Assembly: GCA_004764695.1 (NCBI GenBank)
Contig: SMSO01000025.1
Span: 295,102-359,101 of the forward strand
Length of the DNA stretch: 64,000 bases
DNA from: Schizochytrium sp. TIO01
Taxonomy: Eukaryota > Sar > Bigyra > Thraustochytrida > Thraustochytriidae
Reading direction: 5' to 3'
A program made the translations under genes and the position numbers. Each line of letters begins with the position of its first letter. Position 1 is the stretch's first letter. Below are positions 32,498-43,327 of this stretch, piece by piece. The notes below the pieces were generated by a model. The model ran no database searches, was not told the origin of the DNA, and saw nothing but the letters and a program-made list of their open reading frames with translations.

Positions 32498-35400
32498 CTA
32501 GCTAACAGTAACGGCGACTTGACTTGAAAACTCAGTCGCTGAAATCTGAGGCGCTTGAGCTTGACTTTGACTTGACATTGCTTGGTTGGGATTTTTGATC
32601 GCAGCTAAGATTAAATTTAAATGCGTAGACCCCCTTGCGTCAGATCTGGCTGCCCAATAGACCTGTAAATATGAAATATTGTAAACCCTCCAGATTCCAC
32701 GAACAATGTCCATCGCAAATGCCCTACGATAAACTTCATTCATATGTTCATCTTGAATTTCCTGGTGAGCAACTTCTTCAGCTACATCTCCACGCCATAA
32801 AGTATACATTAGAGTAGATACGTGATATCCGCAATCCACACCGTTTTTTTGGTTGCCTCGCCTAATCTCGATCTCCCAGTCTTCAGCTCCAAAAAGACGG
32901 ATGGCATCGCCAAATACTTTCATCACGTGGCTCGGTTCATGCAAGGTACTTAATGGGTCGTAAAAGACAACACGCGCTTGCCTTTGGTTAAAATAAAGAA
33001 GCTGCCAATGACTTCCTGTACAAAACGGTAGCATAACATATTCAATGACATCTGGAATATAGATTGACCTCGTTGAGGAGCTGTCCTTTTGAAAATGGCC
33101 TCTTGGTGTGGCATTTGCAATCGCATTGCATACAGACGATATAAACAAATCGTGTCGGTCATCTACCGAACTTGTGAGGAATTGAAGTGCGGTGCTAGGT
33201 ACAAATGCGGTTCCGTGACACTTCTTTCTTTCTGCAGGCTTCATAACGCGATTTTCTTCGCAGCAGGTAGCACACCATGCATCCATTGCATCCCCTTGCA
33301 TCCATGATAAAGGTTCCCCGAAAGATTCGGGGTTAGTTGATTCGGAGCATGGCAAGTTCCCATGAGAGTCTAAGAACAGCCTTTGACACATGCCAAACTC
33401 TAGAAACGTATGATTCATAGTGATGTTGTTTGAATGAACAAAGTGTTTTCCACTTGTAAAAACAGAGTGCTTGGGAGAAATGGAGCTCTTCAGAAGACTG
33501 AACACCTTTGCTGAAGCTTTCCAGAACGCTGTGCATTTTGAGTTAAACGTTCGCACAGGTCCTCCTTGTCTTGGTTGCATTTTGACACCGCGTACATTTC
33601 CAACCTTGGGGACATCTACAGTATGTTCTTTAGGGGCTATCGCTTGAGCCCTTCTTTTTTCAGACCCGAAAAAGTCTGTGGGTGGTAAACTGTCCAGGGC
33701 AGAAATTGTTGCTTCGCAGGTCTGAAGTTTGCACTCAGCGCCAAATGGCGTGGGGTGCCCTTCTCTTGGTGCATAGCAAGACTGACAGTACTTGCACTTG
33801 CTCAGATTTTCAGGAGCTCGCCAGATGCTCTTTCGTTTACTTTTCAAATGCTTGAATTGGAAAAAGGTTTGTTGAGGTGCAAGGGGGAAGTTCTTCGTCA
33901 TAATTGACCTCAACTCTGCTGTGTCAAATCGTTCCAGAGAGGGATGCCGAGAGAGGAGTTCTTCGTTTATGATGTTCGCTTCCAGATTGCAACGTGTTGA
34001 ATAGTCCAGCTCTCTGATACTTTCCAATAGATGCAAGGGATGCACCAAAGCACCATCTGCAGTAACAGGTACGTCGACCAATGGCTCAGTCATGTGCTCT
34101 AACTTGGACGCTAGCATTAGTTTTCGATTTTTGGCAGAAATGCTATCTCTCTGATTCAGAAAATCTGCATATTGCCTGAGTAGGAACGCCGTCTTTGGTT
34201 TCAGATATTCCCTCAAGTCGCCCGGATGAGAGATCTGCACGGAATCAAGCTTCGGAAGGAAAAGACCGTCAAGATCCCCTGCAGGACAAGCGTATCGATT
34301 CCACAACTGTGCAAAGCTTTCGAAGCTGTTAGACAGAATGGGCGCAGCTTTTCGATTGAAGTTTTTGGTTTTAAGAAGATATAAATAAAAGTCTTGCTCC
34401 ACTTTGTCCTGCTGTTCGGGCTTACCTTTCATTTTGAATGGGCAAGGCGTGCTAGCTCCTATGAGGTCCTTGGGGCGAGGTCTGGCCCAACCAGAGCCTT
34501 TTATGCCGCAAGTTGTATAAGATGCCGACAGTACTTGCTGCTGCTTCTTCCTACATTCCACCGTTTGCTCGGCATCATCCCCACTATTTTCGCTGAGAAC
34601 TCTCTCCCACGAGACGTCATCAGTCAGAGAGGTTCCAGATCGATTTGGCAAAGGATCTTCACAGAATGCAATCCAACGGGTACGGTCAGGCCTTGCCTCT
34701 TCGGCAGGGAACAAGCCTTTTTTTACCCTTGGCGCAGAAGCAAGCTGCGCTTTTGGAAGATTTGTAATATTTTTTCGAACAGAACATCCAATGTGCAGAT
34801 GAATATCAGCGTTTGAGCTACCAACCACTAATTCTGATATTGGGTCATCCTCGTGTTCAGGCGGTTCTAACTGTACGCACGATATTTTGATCCTTTCTTT
34901 AAATTCCTCAGAATCAGAGTCTGTACTTATACAATCTTCAAGAATTTCTACACAAGTTGAAAGGACTCTCTGAACACCAATATCACCTTGAGGTTCAGGC
35001 TTGTCACCGTTCTCTCCTTTAGTGAAAAGGCTGCCGTTTACTAGTATATTCATTGCTATCAGGCGCAAGCTGATGTGGTCTTTCAATTTTTTATCGATGC
35101 CAGCCTCGTCGAGGACTGATCGATCTGTTTCGGTGGGTACCCCTCCTCCCGTTAGTTTTCGAAGAACTTTCTGGAGGTAACTTATGGCTTTTCTTTTATG
35201 TTCTGGTCGTGCGAGAGCTTTTGCAAAGGCAAATATCACAGCAATGGCTTGCTCTACGGCATGCGCCAGTGTTGAGTTCTCCGTGCTGTCGAAGAAAATC
35301 GGCACCACAGTGGCTCGCGTCCTCATTATATGATTAGACTCCAAAACAGAACCAACACTTGGCATCATGCTGAATCCCATATGTAAGTCATGAGAAACGC

Positions 35401-38032
35401 ACAAAGGCAGTCGTGCATCTGGATAAGGGAGCTCATTATGCTCGATTTTACCATTGAACGCATCATTGACGAGGGAGTTTATCGTGAGGTGGTGGCTGAA
35501 TGGTTGGTGAATTAAATACGAAGGTAAACCTTTTATCTCAATCATTCTGGAACGATTGTATTTAGCAACCACTTTGGTGAGTAGCGCGTCAGCACGAACA
35601 ATACCAATGGTAGCACTTGCAACAGCCTGGTTCAACATACGATGGAACACCTCATTTGCATTAGTACCTCTATTTCCCACAAGATGATTTTTGCCATTGA
35701 TTTTAGTCTGTAGAACGAGACCTGGAGGGTCGCTCAAGCAGCCCTTATGAACATGTTCAAAAAGGCCTGCAATATACTTGTCTAGGCCAACCCCTGTGGC
35801 GGTCTTAGATAAAAATAATCCATGCCGAAACCCATTTGGATAGGGTCCGAAATGTTCTACACAAGCGTTACCAGATCTTGGTTTGCAACGCTCTCGTACG
35901 CGATGAAGCAGGTCAGCACTGAGATCCATCTTCGAGTTCATAATATAGTGAGTCTTAAAAACTTCCATGATGCGCTTATATAGAACCTCTGGTTGTGGGA
36001 TTCGGGTTTCAACAGCTTGATTGATAAGCCGATCTTTTGTGAAGTTGCTCTTACTCTTATGTTCCTGTTGAACCTGCTTCACTCGCTTGTGGTCGCGCTG
36101 AAGAACAGCGTTTGCTAATGCAGTCATGAATGCAGTACGAGGTGCTCGGCTTTCGTTGCTGCTTTTCACCATTATTTGCTCCCAACGCTTGAGCCAGTGA
36201 AACAAATCGAGCTTGATGGGGACTCCCTTGAAAATTTGTGATAGGCATTTATTTAATTTTCCACAACATGTATCTGTCCAAATACATTCAGGCCGGTAAT
36301 CCCGACCATGCATTTCCTGGCGTAGCTTGACGAATCGTCCTAAAGCTTCTCTTATTTCCCTCTCGTTCTCACTGTTCGCCAACCCACAATAGAATATAAT
36401 CTGGTTGTGTTCGTTACTGATTGTGAGTAGGGCTTGATATGGCTGGTATATCCTAAAGGATTTGTCTTGGTCTTGGAATCGAAGTTTACAGCGCTCGGGA
36501 AACCGGAACGTGCAATCGATAGCGATATACCTGGCGCTGTATGACGCAATTTCGCGAAGCAAAGGTCTTGCCTCTCCTTTAAACTGGTCAATACATAATT
36601 CGTCGAGAAATTTGGAGCTTAATCGATATCCGTTGTACTCCATGTCGAAGTTGCCAAAATTTTCAGGAGCCGTGATTGATTTCTCTTGCGTTTCTTCTTC
36701 ATTTGAGCACGATGCTGATTGATTTGTCTGGTCGACCTGTTTGCTCGCTTGCTCAGCTGCTTGCTCGGCAGATTCTTTATTGATCTTGTCTCGGGCAAGT
36801 CGCTCGTTGCGCTGCTGGATAACCATTCGAGCATACTCCACGCTCAGTAAGTCCTTTTCTCGGAGTATCTGGTTGATTGTAGTCTCCAAAAGTTCTTTCC
36901 AACCCTCTATAACCCTCGTTCGGTCCCTCTCACGTCGAGCAGTGCTGAGTTGCTTGATTTTCTCGCCGTTTTTTGTATCTAGGATGTTCTTAAGCTCATG
37001 GAAGACATCAACAACTGTAGAGATATTGAGAGCAGACTTTAGGATTTTAATCTTTTTTTCTCCCAAACTCTTGATTTGCTTTAAATCAAATTCCAGTAAT
37101 TCACGAGCAGCCGTCTCCTTTCTCAAAACCTCAGCAGAACATTTTTCGGGCTGGAATTGAATCTTAGATTTGAGCGTATTTGTCGAGTTCACTGCTTGCT
37201 TTTGAAAAAAACTTGGGATTGTATTGGGGCCAGCTTCATCGAAGCGCCGAGTGTGTTCTCCTAAGCTTGATGCATAGTAAAAGTACTCTAGACGATTATG
37301 GTTCCGTACCTGAGCCTCATTGAAAGCATCTGCAGCCCACGCGGGACTTTTCAACCACAATTGGCTGAGACGTTGGCTAACCTCTGTTTCAATCCCGTGG
37401 CGTGGGGTTAAGGTCAGGCCAAAGCGTATCCGTACGTCAGCAGGGCACAAACGAAGAACATCCTCACTTGTATTGCGAAACTCTTTATTGCACTTTTTAC
37501 ATTTATACTTTCGAGCCACGAGAAACCAATTTGCAGTCGCACCAGCAATCTCTCGGTAATTTGGTGCCCAGAAGCCATCGTCACCAGAGACGCTGACAAG
37601 AGGTTCACCCAAATGCGCTTTTTGGTTGCAGTATGGACATGGCATGCGATTGTTCATCGACGCATACATTTTTGCTGGATGCCATAACCCAACGCTGCGC
37701 TGGTGAAAGTACTCTGGTGCAATTTGTTGACCTCTTTTTACTTTCGGCAGTTTGGGTTTCTGGAGCCAAGTGATTGTCCCATCAGGAACAATGTCGTACA
37801 GGGACTGGCATGTTTTGATATCCATTTTATCAAGTGTGTCTTTGCAGCTGTCGATAAATTTTTGTTGGATTAAGGTGATCGTAGTCTCGCGCTTCTCCTC
37901 ATCTACATTAGCGCTTTCATTTAAGCCTTCCAGATCCTTTCTGATATCCTCATGACTCAAGGATTCCTGATCATTGTCCCCGGGAGTGGCTGTCGCCTGG
38001 CGAAGCTTGCAACGTGATGAAAATTGCATCAT
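32498..38032 (-). CDS. DDE-type transposase with zinc ribbon and C-terminal Ulp1-like cysteine protease
   Basis: 1844 residues, ATG at 38032 (a second at 38029). The N-terminal zinc ribbon has C132-x2-C135 and C178-x2-C181. A coiled-coil segment runs about 285-455. The presumed RNase-H-like catalytic core has D506 in RYIAIDCTFRF, D587 in CIWTDTCCG followed by IKLDLFHWLKRW (609-617), and E794 in GNRGTNANEVFHRMLNQ. A long middle region of unknown role follows. The C-terminus is a C48 (Ulp1/SENP-type) protease with H1675 in GSHWQLLYF, D1692 in YDPL, Q1728 and C1734 in NGVDCGYHV. All four protease positions and the three acidic residues are intact. It would cut and paste the element carrying it; the protease may process the transposase or remove SUMO-like modifiers. 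Fusions of Ulp1 domains to transposases are known from several plant and protist DNA transposons. The zinc-ribbon/core pairing resembles DUF6729 proteins from memory only. Confidence 0.85.
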   Translation of the reverse strand: MMQFSSRCKLRQATATPGDNDQESLSHEDIRKDLEGLNESANVDEEKRETTITLIQQKFIDSCKDTLDKMDIKTCQSLYDIVPDGTITWLQKPKLPKVKRGQQIAPEYFHQRSVGLWHPAKMYASMNNRMPCPYCNQKAHLGEPLVSVSGDDGFWAPNYREIAGATANWFLVARKYKCKKCNKEFRNTSEDVLRLCPADVRIRFGLTLTPRHGIETEVSQRLSQLWLKSPAWAADAFNEAQVRNHNRLEYFYYASSLGEHTRRFDEAGPNTIPSFFQKQAVNSTNTLKSKIQFQPEKCSAEVLRKETAARELLEFDLKQIKSLGEKKIKILKSALNISTVVDVFHELKNILDTKNGEKIKQLSTARRERDRTRVIEGWKELLETTINQILREKDLLSVEYARMVIQQRNERLARDKINKESAEQAAEQASKQVDQTNQSASCSNEEETQEKSITAPENFGNFDMEYNGYRLSSKFLDELCIDQFKGEARPLLREIASYSARYIAIDCTFRFPERCKLRFQDQDKSFRIYQPYQALLTISNEHNQIIFYCGLANSENEREIREALGRFVKLRQEMHGRDYRPECIWTDTCCGKLNKCLSQIFKGVPIKLDLFHWLKRWEQIMVKSSNESRAPRTAFMTALANAVLQRDHKRVKQVQQEHKSKSNFTKDRLINQAVETRIPQPEVLYKRIMEVFKTHYIMNSKMDLSADLLHRVRERCKPRSGNACVEHFGPYPNGFRHGLFLSKTATGVGLDKYIAGLFEHVHKGCLSDPPGLVLQTKINGKNHLVGNRGTNANEVFHRMLNQAVASATIGIVRADALLTKVVAKYNRSRMIEIKGLPSYLIHQPFSHHLTINSLVNDAFNGKIEHNELPYPDARLPLCVSHDLHMGFSMMPSVGSVLESNHIMRTRATVVPIFFDSTENSTLAHAVEQAIAVIFAFAKALARPEHKRKAISYLQKVLRKLTGGGVPTETDRSVLDEAGIDKKLKDHISLRLIAMNILVNGSLFTKGENGDKPEPQGDIGVQRVLSTCVEILEDCISTDSDSEEFKERIKISCVQLEPPEHEDDPISELVVGSSNADIHLHIGCSVRKNITNLPKAQLASAPRVKKGLFPAEEARPDRTRWIAFCEDPLPNRSGTSLTDDVSWERVLSENSGDDAEQTVECRKKQQQVLSASYTTCGIKGSGWARPRPKDLIGASTPCPFKMKGKPEQQDKVEQDFYLYLLKTKNFNRKAAPILSNSFESFAQLWNRYACPAGDLDGLFLPKLDSVQISHPGDLREYLKPKTAFLLRQYADFLNQRDSISAKNRKLMLASKLEHMTEPLVDVPVTADGALVHPLHLLESIRELDYSTRCNLEANIINEELLSRHPSLERFDTAELRSIMTKNFPLAPQQTFFQFKHLKSKRKSIWRAPENLSKCKYCQSCYAPREGHPTPFGAECKLQTCEATISALDSLPPTDFFGSEKRRAQAIAPKEHTVDVPKVGNVRGVKMQPRQGGPVRTFNSKCTAFWKASAKVFSLLKSSISPKHSVFTSGKHFVHSNNITMNHTFLEFGMCQRLFLDSHGNLPCSESTNPESFGEPLSWMQGDAMDAWCATCCEENRVMKPAERKKCHGTAFVPSTALQFLTSSVDDRHDLFISSVCNAIANATPRGHFQKDSSSTRSIYIPDVIEYVMLPFCTGSHWQLLYFNQRQARVVFYDPLSTLHEPSHVMKVFGDAIRLFGAEDWEIEIRRGNQKNGVDCGYHVSTLMYTLWRGDVAEEVAHQEIQDEHMNEVYRRAFAMDIVRGIWRVYNISYLQVYWAARSDARGSTHLNLILAAIKNPNQAMSSQSQAQAPQISATEFSSQVAVTVS

Positions 38033-38548
38033 TTTCGTGTTTGATGTTTACCTCGTTGTTGAGTTTCGCTACCTCAAAGTATCATTTAATATGCCCTGAT
38101 CATCCAGTGAATATTTCCAAGTCTCTTTGCACATGTATTCGAGCCCAAGGAATACGAGCTTAACCACCATCAAAGTCCAGTATTAAATTGCATCAGTGAA
38201 ACGTCGGCGTAGTATTCGTTGAGGTGGATGTGCCAGTTTACCAGAAATATGTAACATCCTTGTGAGGAGACCCAGTGGTGATACACTTAATTATTTTCAG
38301 TGGAATTAGAGGAAGATTATCACTGAGTGTTCTTGCTAAAACCAGTAACAAAATTCATAAAGAGTTTTAAATTAAAAGCTAAATGTCATGCCGCGTCCCA
38401 CAGTTAAAGCCATATATCTTATAAAATGCATATCAAAAAACTCGCCAACACAATGATTTTGTGAGGAAAAGTAGAATTTCCCCCCAGATTTTCGCCTGTT
38501 CTCTCCTATGTTCTCTCCCCCCCCCGCGAGTTTTTTTTTTGAGCTCAC

Positions 38549-38568
38549 GTCAGCATGGCAGATGAGCC
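38549..38568 (-). repeat. Right terminal inverted repeat
   Basis: Reverse complement of the left TIR with a single mismatch. It is followed inward by a T10 run and CGCGAGT, mirroring the left end. Confidence 0.9.
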
Positions 38569-38576
38569 TGATTCAC
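38569..38576. repeat. Right target-site duplication TGATTCAC
   Basis: Identical to 32325-32332 and directly adjacent to the right TIR. Confidence 0.9.
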
Positions 38577-39821
38577 TATTACTATTAGCAACACTACTAC
38601 TACTACTATGACGACGTATAGGCATGCCTATCTATCATCTATCTATTCAGCGTATATACATGGATCCAGATCTACTTAGTGCCGAGCTAGCATAAACGCT
38701 AATCAAGGCACCGACCCATTGCAGATCTTGGATGGAACATACGAAAGAGAACGGAACGCCCGTTCAGGGCACCCTACCAATGGTATTAAATAACTCTACA
38801 CTAGCATTGACCCAGCCGTTCTGTTCTCTCTGAAATACCTTGCACCCTGTTCTTGTTCTGTTCTTTCTTTGTTGGGATAGTTAATAATGTATACCTGACT
38901 GGCCTCTATATGGTCGACGTCCATCAGTTAGTTAGAACTGATTAGTTAGTTAGTCAGCTAGTGACTACCTAGGTACATAGGTACGTGATACTTAGCTACC
39001 TCCATGATCTTCTTCTTCTTTTTCTTCTTCTTCTTCGGCGAGTGCGTAGAAAGTGGGAGAAAGCTGGAGCAAAGATGCGAAGGAGACTGAAATACTGCAG
39101 ACGAAGGCAGTTTGATGCATGATATTCGTTTATTAGTTTGTTGATGATGAATAGCAACTAACTTGACGTAACCGCGTTTTCTTCTATGCTAGTTTTTCTT
39201 TGAATAAATTAATGTAAAAGAATGTTTACTTTATAGATTGTAATAGCAATAATAAACCCAGTAGATACTATCTTTTTAAAAGAAAAGAAAAAGAAGTTTA
39301 CCACTACTTCATTACTCATTTTATAATTTTAATTAAATTAAGATATCTTTTAAGCTCTAAACATTTTTACTTGTTTTATTATTATTTTTATTATTTTTTA
39401 AGTACTATGTCAACGCTAAGTACATACTAGCAGGTAATCTAGACATCAATATTTAGTATGGAAAATATGCGCACAAAGTACTGCCATTCGAATAAATGGA
39501 CAGATGTCATCAAGTTTCCCCCTCTCCTGCATTTCCCCATACATTAGTCACCTGCTTCCAGAGGTCTTGGAGAACTTGTATCTAGAGCTGAAGCGCAAGA
39601 AAGCTATTGTGGAGCTGTAGCAAAGGATAGAAGCAGAGATCTCGCGATGATCCCAGATAGGCGTCTGCTTGCCTGCTGCTTGGACCTCCTGGCCGCCTGA
39701 CTGCCTTCAGGGATGCCTGCCTGTGTGGCCAGCTGGCTGTTGTTTTGGCTGCGTGGCGTGGCATTTCTCCGCGCAGACGGAAGAGACGGATGCGATGGTG
39801 TTTTTCCCGTGGTCTCTTTCA

Positions 39822-39895
39822 TCTTTGTTTCTTTGTTTCTTTGTTTCTTTGTTTCTTTGTTTCTTTGTTTCTTTATTTCTTGTTTCTTTGTTTCT
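39822..39895. repeat. (CTTTGTTT)n microsatellite
   Basis: Alternating TTTC and TTTG blocks run for about 70 bases with two small irregularities near 39872 and 39880. Confidence 0.85.
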
Positions 39896-40253
39896 AGCGG
39901 TTTGCTAAGTACACACGTAATGAGCTGGTAGAGCAATTATCATTGTATTCTATGGGTGTTCTTTTCTTGTCATTGTTCTTGTTAGAGTGAACTTTAAAGT
40001 ATTATAATTATCAATAGAACGTTTGTTTTGGAGTTCCTGCGTATGTACGTACTAGATTTCGCGTAATTTCGTGAGGTCTCCGTTTCAGGTTGCGGTTTGA
40101 TTGACTGGCGCAAAAACAGCATTGCAAATACGGCTTTATCCAAAACCGTGACGAGGTGCATGCAGGCTTGAGGGCGAATGTTGCTCACTAATTTCACACG
40201 ATTGGATCCCGTGTTTTCTGGTTCCCAGCAGTAATTTCCAACGAAGGACTACT

Positions 40254-40281
40254 ACATTTAACATTTAACATTTAACATTTA
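40254..40281. repeat. (ACATTTA)4 tandem repeat
   Basis: Four consecutive copies of a 7-bp unit, followed by a partial ACATTA and A/T-rich sequence. Confidence 0.85.
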
Positions 40282-42850
40282 ACATTAAAATTAAATTTAA
40301 AAGAAAACATAGAAAAGAAGAAAGGAAAGAAGAAAGAAATGAACGAATTCGAAACACCAACAAGATTTGACATTCTGCTGAGACGCTCGATGAATATGAT
40401 AGGCACTCTGTTGATTTCTTTGGTCTTAGCGTATCGATTAAACGAGGCCTCTATGACGGTTTTAATTCTATGCCTTGATTTTGATATGCTTTTTGGTTTG
40501 CTCTGAGTGTTCAGATTGATTCATTTCAATTTCACTCATCACAATCCTCCTGAACACTGACCAGGACAAAATGAAAGAAAAGTCACTCATGAAGTGCAGA
40601 CCATTAAATAAATAAAAGTTGTGGTGACAGATGATAATATCTTCTCGTACTCTGTTGGTCGAGTGGTAAAGAAGGTACATACTTTTGAAGGCGCAAATTC
40701 TCAGACAAACATTCACCTGTTTCTAGCAGGGTTGTCCAGAAAAGTGCAGGAGACATCATCGATAATTCACAAGAGGAACAATATTTATCTCTTTTTTCCA
40801 TAAGTAGAGCAGAACAAATGTCTTTTTAGTGCGTTTTTGCGATTTCTATATAGTCTGTTGTTCTAAAAACAAACTCAGATCAAAGCAAGTCCCTCGTGCA
40901 AATCAAATTGACTAACGTGCTGTACACCTTTGTTTCATAATTGTCAAGGGTTCAACAATCACCTTTCATCGGTGTCTTATGTAGTTCCATTCTCATTTTT
41001 GTGCTATGGTATGCCATGCCATGATTTTTTAAAAATTTGTTTTTAAAGCATACCTTAGGGTACACCAATGCCAAGAACCCTACGGCTATGAATTACGATC
41101 CGTTCACACCTATTATAGAGGCAAATATAAGAAAGGAACCTGGTGATAGCGCAGGGGGTCAACGTGGATCAACTGCGTATGTTGGGCGGTGTCCGGATGG
41201 GTTCTCACTTTATCATATTGATAAATAAGAGTCTTGGTCAATGACTGCAAAATAAAATCCTCAAGATAAGAATTATTCCTCAGGTTTCTGCAGAGTCTTC
41301 ATAGGTAGAATCAATCATGGTCTCTACCATAAGTTGATGCATGGTCAGCTTGCGAATCCAAAACTAGAGAGATAAAATAGCAAAGTATCTGTAAACAACC
41401 TCGGAGACGCCATGAAAGAACGATGGAGTACCTACCAAGCTTTCACGCGGTATTTCAGTATTAGTTTTAATCAAGGTGCCAGGCGGACTAAAAATGTAAT
41501 ATAGTCCAATGCTCATGCTTATATAGTATTCTGAAGAAAAGGAAAAGTAACTTTGAAAGGAAAGAAAATCAACAAAGAACGGACACCGCCAGGACATCGT
41601 ATTATTCGTAAGTGTGACGATGTTTAGAAATGTGCATCGCGAGACTAATTCATCTAGATATACAAACTAGGATGTGTGAGGACAAATCACACACACAAAT
41701 ATTATTCAATTTTAGGAGTCAAGAGGCCTGCGCAATGGCTTTTTAAGACTCTGAGCAGCCATCGCACATTTATTGAGAAGCTCAAAACTTGAGTCCTCTC
41801 GCACAGAAAATTGATAAAACATTTACAGACCATTTTGCTTCGTTGTGGAGAGTACAGCGGGGATGAGGGGGCCAGTCTCATTTGCTTTGTGCTGCGGTAC
41901 CTTAGACTCTATGAATGTAAAAAAAGATTATGCAATTTAAGCAAGTGCTGCAACGTTGGCTCTCGTGAGCCTGCCCGCACCGCCGCAGTCATTTTAGGCA
42001 CCACAACTGTAAAATTCTGTGTACTGGAGTGCGCAGGACAGTTTCCGTATTCGGCAATATAAGCAAGAGTCGGGAGATGTACCGAAAGACAAGCAACAGA
42101 AATGGATGGAAGTAATTGCGTTGCCATGCTTGGTATGTGTCTTGGACAACCTTCTCGTCTATATTTACATGACATTAGCCGTATGTGGTTTGTCCGAGTG
42201 GGCGGTTTTAAAACGAGAAGGACTATGTAGGAATCTTTTCTGTTTTTTTGGAGCTCTTTAATCGGGATTCATTCCGCAAGTACTGAAAGTGACTTAAGTC
42301 AAATCAGCGTGAAGTTTATGATGCGTCTGTTGAGGAGAACAAACGCCATATGATAATGCAGATATTCTTTTTCATAATGTAAACCTCAGTGGACACACAT
42401 GATAGGATGGTAGGTATAAATAAAGGAGTCGTGTTAAAATAAACATCAAGAAACATGGAATCTTTATAATATTGTGTTACATGGTTTGATTATTTTGCCA
42501 TTCCACACCATCGCCATCGTCATAAAGAATGGGATAGTAAGTATACTATTTAGAACTCCATAAATCAAATGACATGGATTTACAATATGATCTAAATTGA
42601 ACATCAGAAAAGGGCTGGCTCACATTCAAGGCGGTCAGCATGGAGTATAAAGTAGAACTTTCACGGGATCCCGGTGTGTAAATTGCAAGCTAGCAGCAGA
42701 AGCTACGTAGCAAACTTGCGAATCAAGCAGCTGTTTTGAACCAGAAGAAAAATGAGCATAGAAATCAGAATAACGTTCATTCCCATGTGCACCTGCTCTT
42801 CCGTATGATTCAAGGTTGCTTGCACTTCGCCCAACGCATTTAATCGCAAC

Positions 42851-43327
42851 TCAAGGATTATTATTAGTGCTTAGCATTGTACAAGGCTCCTCGCCTGTCG
42901 CACTTATCCGGTTCATGTACGACTTACGAACACGAGTTCTGCATGTCCTGAAAAGGTTCAAAGATGTTGCTTCGAACTTTTTGCAAGCAAGATACCGCAT
43001 AGCTTCGTCTTCGTTAAGACAGTCTTGTGAAAACAGAGCATTCTCCTTCTTGTCCATGTTTGAGAACTCGAACAGATCAAGTTCGCTCTCCAGAAACTCA
43101 TACTTTGGTTCGCGAACAATATTCTCTGCACTCCAGCGACGCTGTTCTTCCGTGCCGTGAAGATCATCGTCTTCGAAGCTCAATGGTGCTCGAAGTGATC
43201 GGCCTGAAATAAGATCAGACACGGTTTGTACCGGTCCTAGCATTACTTCTGAAGCTTCTCCACATACCAGAAGGGTATGCCCTACAATGAAGGCGACTAC
43301 AATTGTGAATCTCTCGACACCTCCCAT
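42851..43327 (-). CDS. Putative small secreted or type I membrane protein
   Basis: 158 residues from the ATG at 43327, which sits in a strong context (GCCATGGG). The longer frame begins only with TTG. An N-terminal hydrophobic stretch, MGGVERFTIVVAFIVGHTLL followed by VCGEA, fits a signal peptide with cleavage near residue 24. The mature part is acidic in the middle (EFLESELDLFEFSNMDKKE) and then basic, with four cysteines in short charged contexts (QDCLN, LACKK, RTCRT, EPCTM). There is no second membrane span. No family is recognised. Protein-like composition, the start context and the signal peptide support a real gene; lack of homology is the weakness. Confidence 0.5.
   Translation of the reverse strand: MGGVERFTIVVAFIVGHTLLVCGEASEVMLGPVQTVSDLISGRSLRAPLSFEDDDLHGTEEQRRWSAENIVREPKYEFLESELDLFEFSNMDKKENALFSQDCLNEDEAMRYLACKKFEATSLNLFRTCRTRVRKSYMNRISATGEEPCTMLSTNNNP

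Larger units (their letters stand above)
32333..38568 (-). mobile_element. Complete 6236-bp DNA transposon with TIRs, 8-bp TSD and Ulp1-bearing DDE transposase
   Basis: The ends are defined by inverted repeats, GGCTCGTCTGCCATGCTGAC at 32333-32352 and its reverse complement with one mismatch at 38549-38568, flanked by the perfect direct repeat TGATTCAC. Just inside both TIRs lies an A-run followed by ACTCGCG in the same inverted arrangement (about 32375-32386 and 38525-38540). One intact ORF fills almost the whole interior on the minus strand. Intact ORF, 19/20 identical TIRs and identical TSDs point to a recent insertion and possible autonomy. An 8-bp TSD is known for hAT, KDZ (Zisupton-type) and MULE-like elements. 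The core motifs here are closest, from memory, to MULE-like or DUF6729-type transposases, so the superfamily is left open. Confidence 0.9.
38577..42850. other. Gene-poor interval with simple repeats
   Basis: 4.3 kb without a convincing gene. It holds a CTA microsatellite (about 38592-38610), a CTT-rich stretch (about 39010-39038), TTTC/TTTG repeats (39822-39895) and (ACATTTA)4 (40254-40281). ORFs are short. The most protein-like is the ATG-initiated frame at 41086-41228, containing NYDPFTPIIEANIRKEPGDS; it has no recognisable domain and may be chance or an exon. Confidence 0.5.

Noticed and set aside
32498-38032. Reading the large ORF as a KDZ (Zisupton/Dileera) transposase because of the Ulp1 domain and 8-bp TSD
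   Set aside because: The core motifs (TDTCCG, DLFHWLKRW, NANEVFHR) do not match the KDZ signature I know, so the superfamily was left open.
42634-42643. GTCAGCATGG matching part of the transposon TIR
   Set aside because: Only ten bases match, without a partner repeat or target duplication, so it is consistent with chance.
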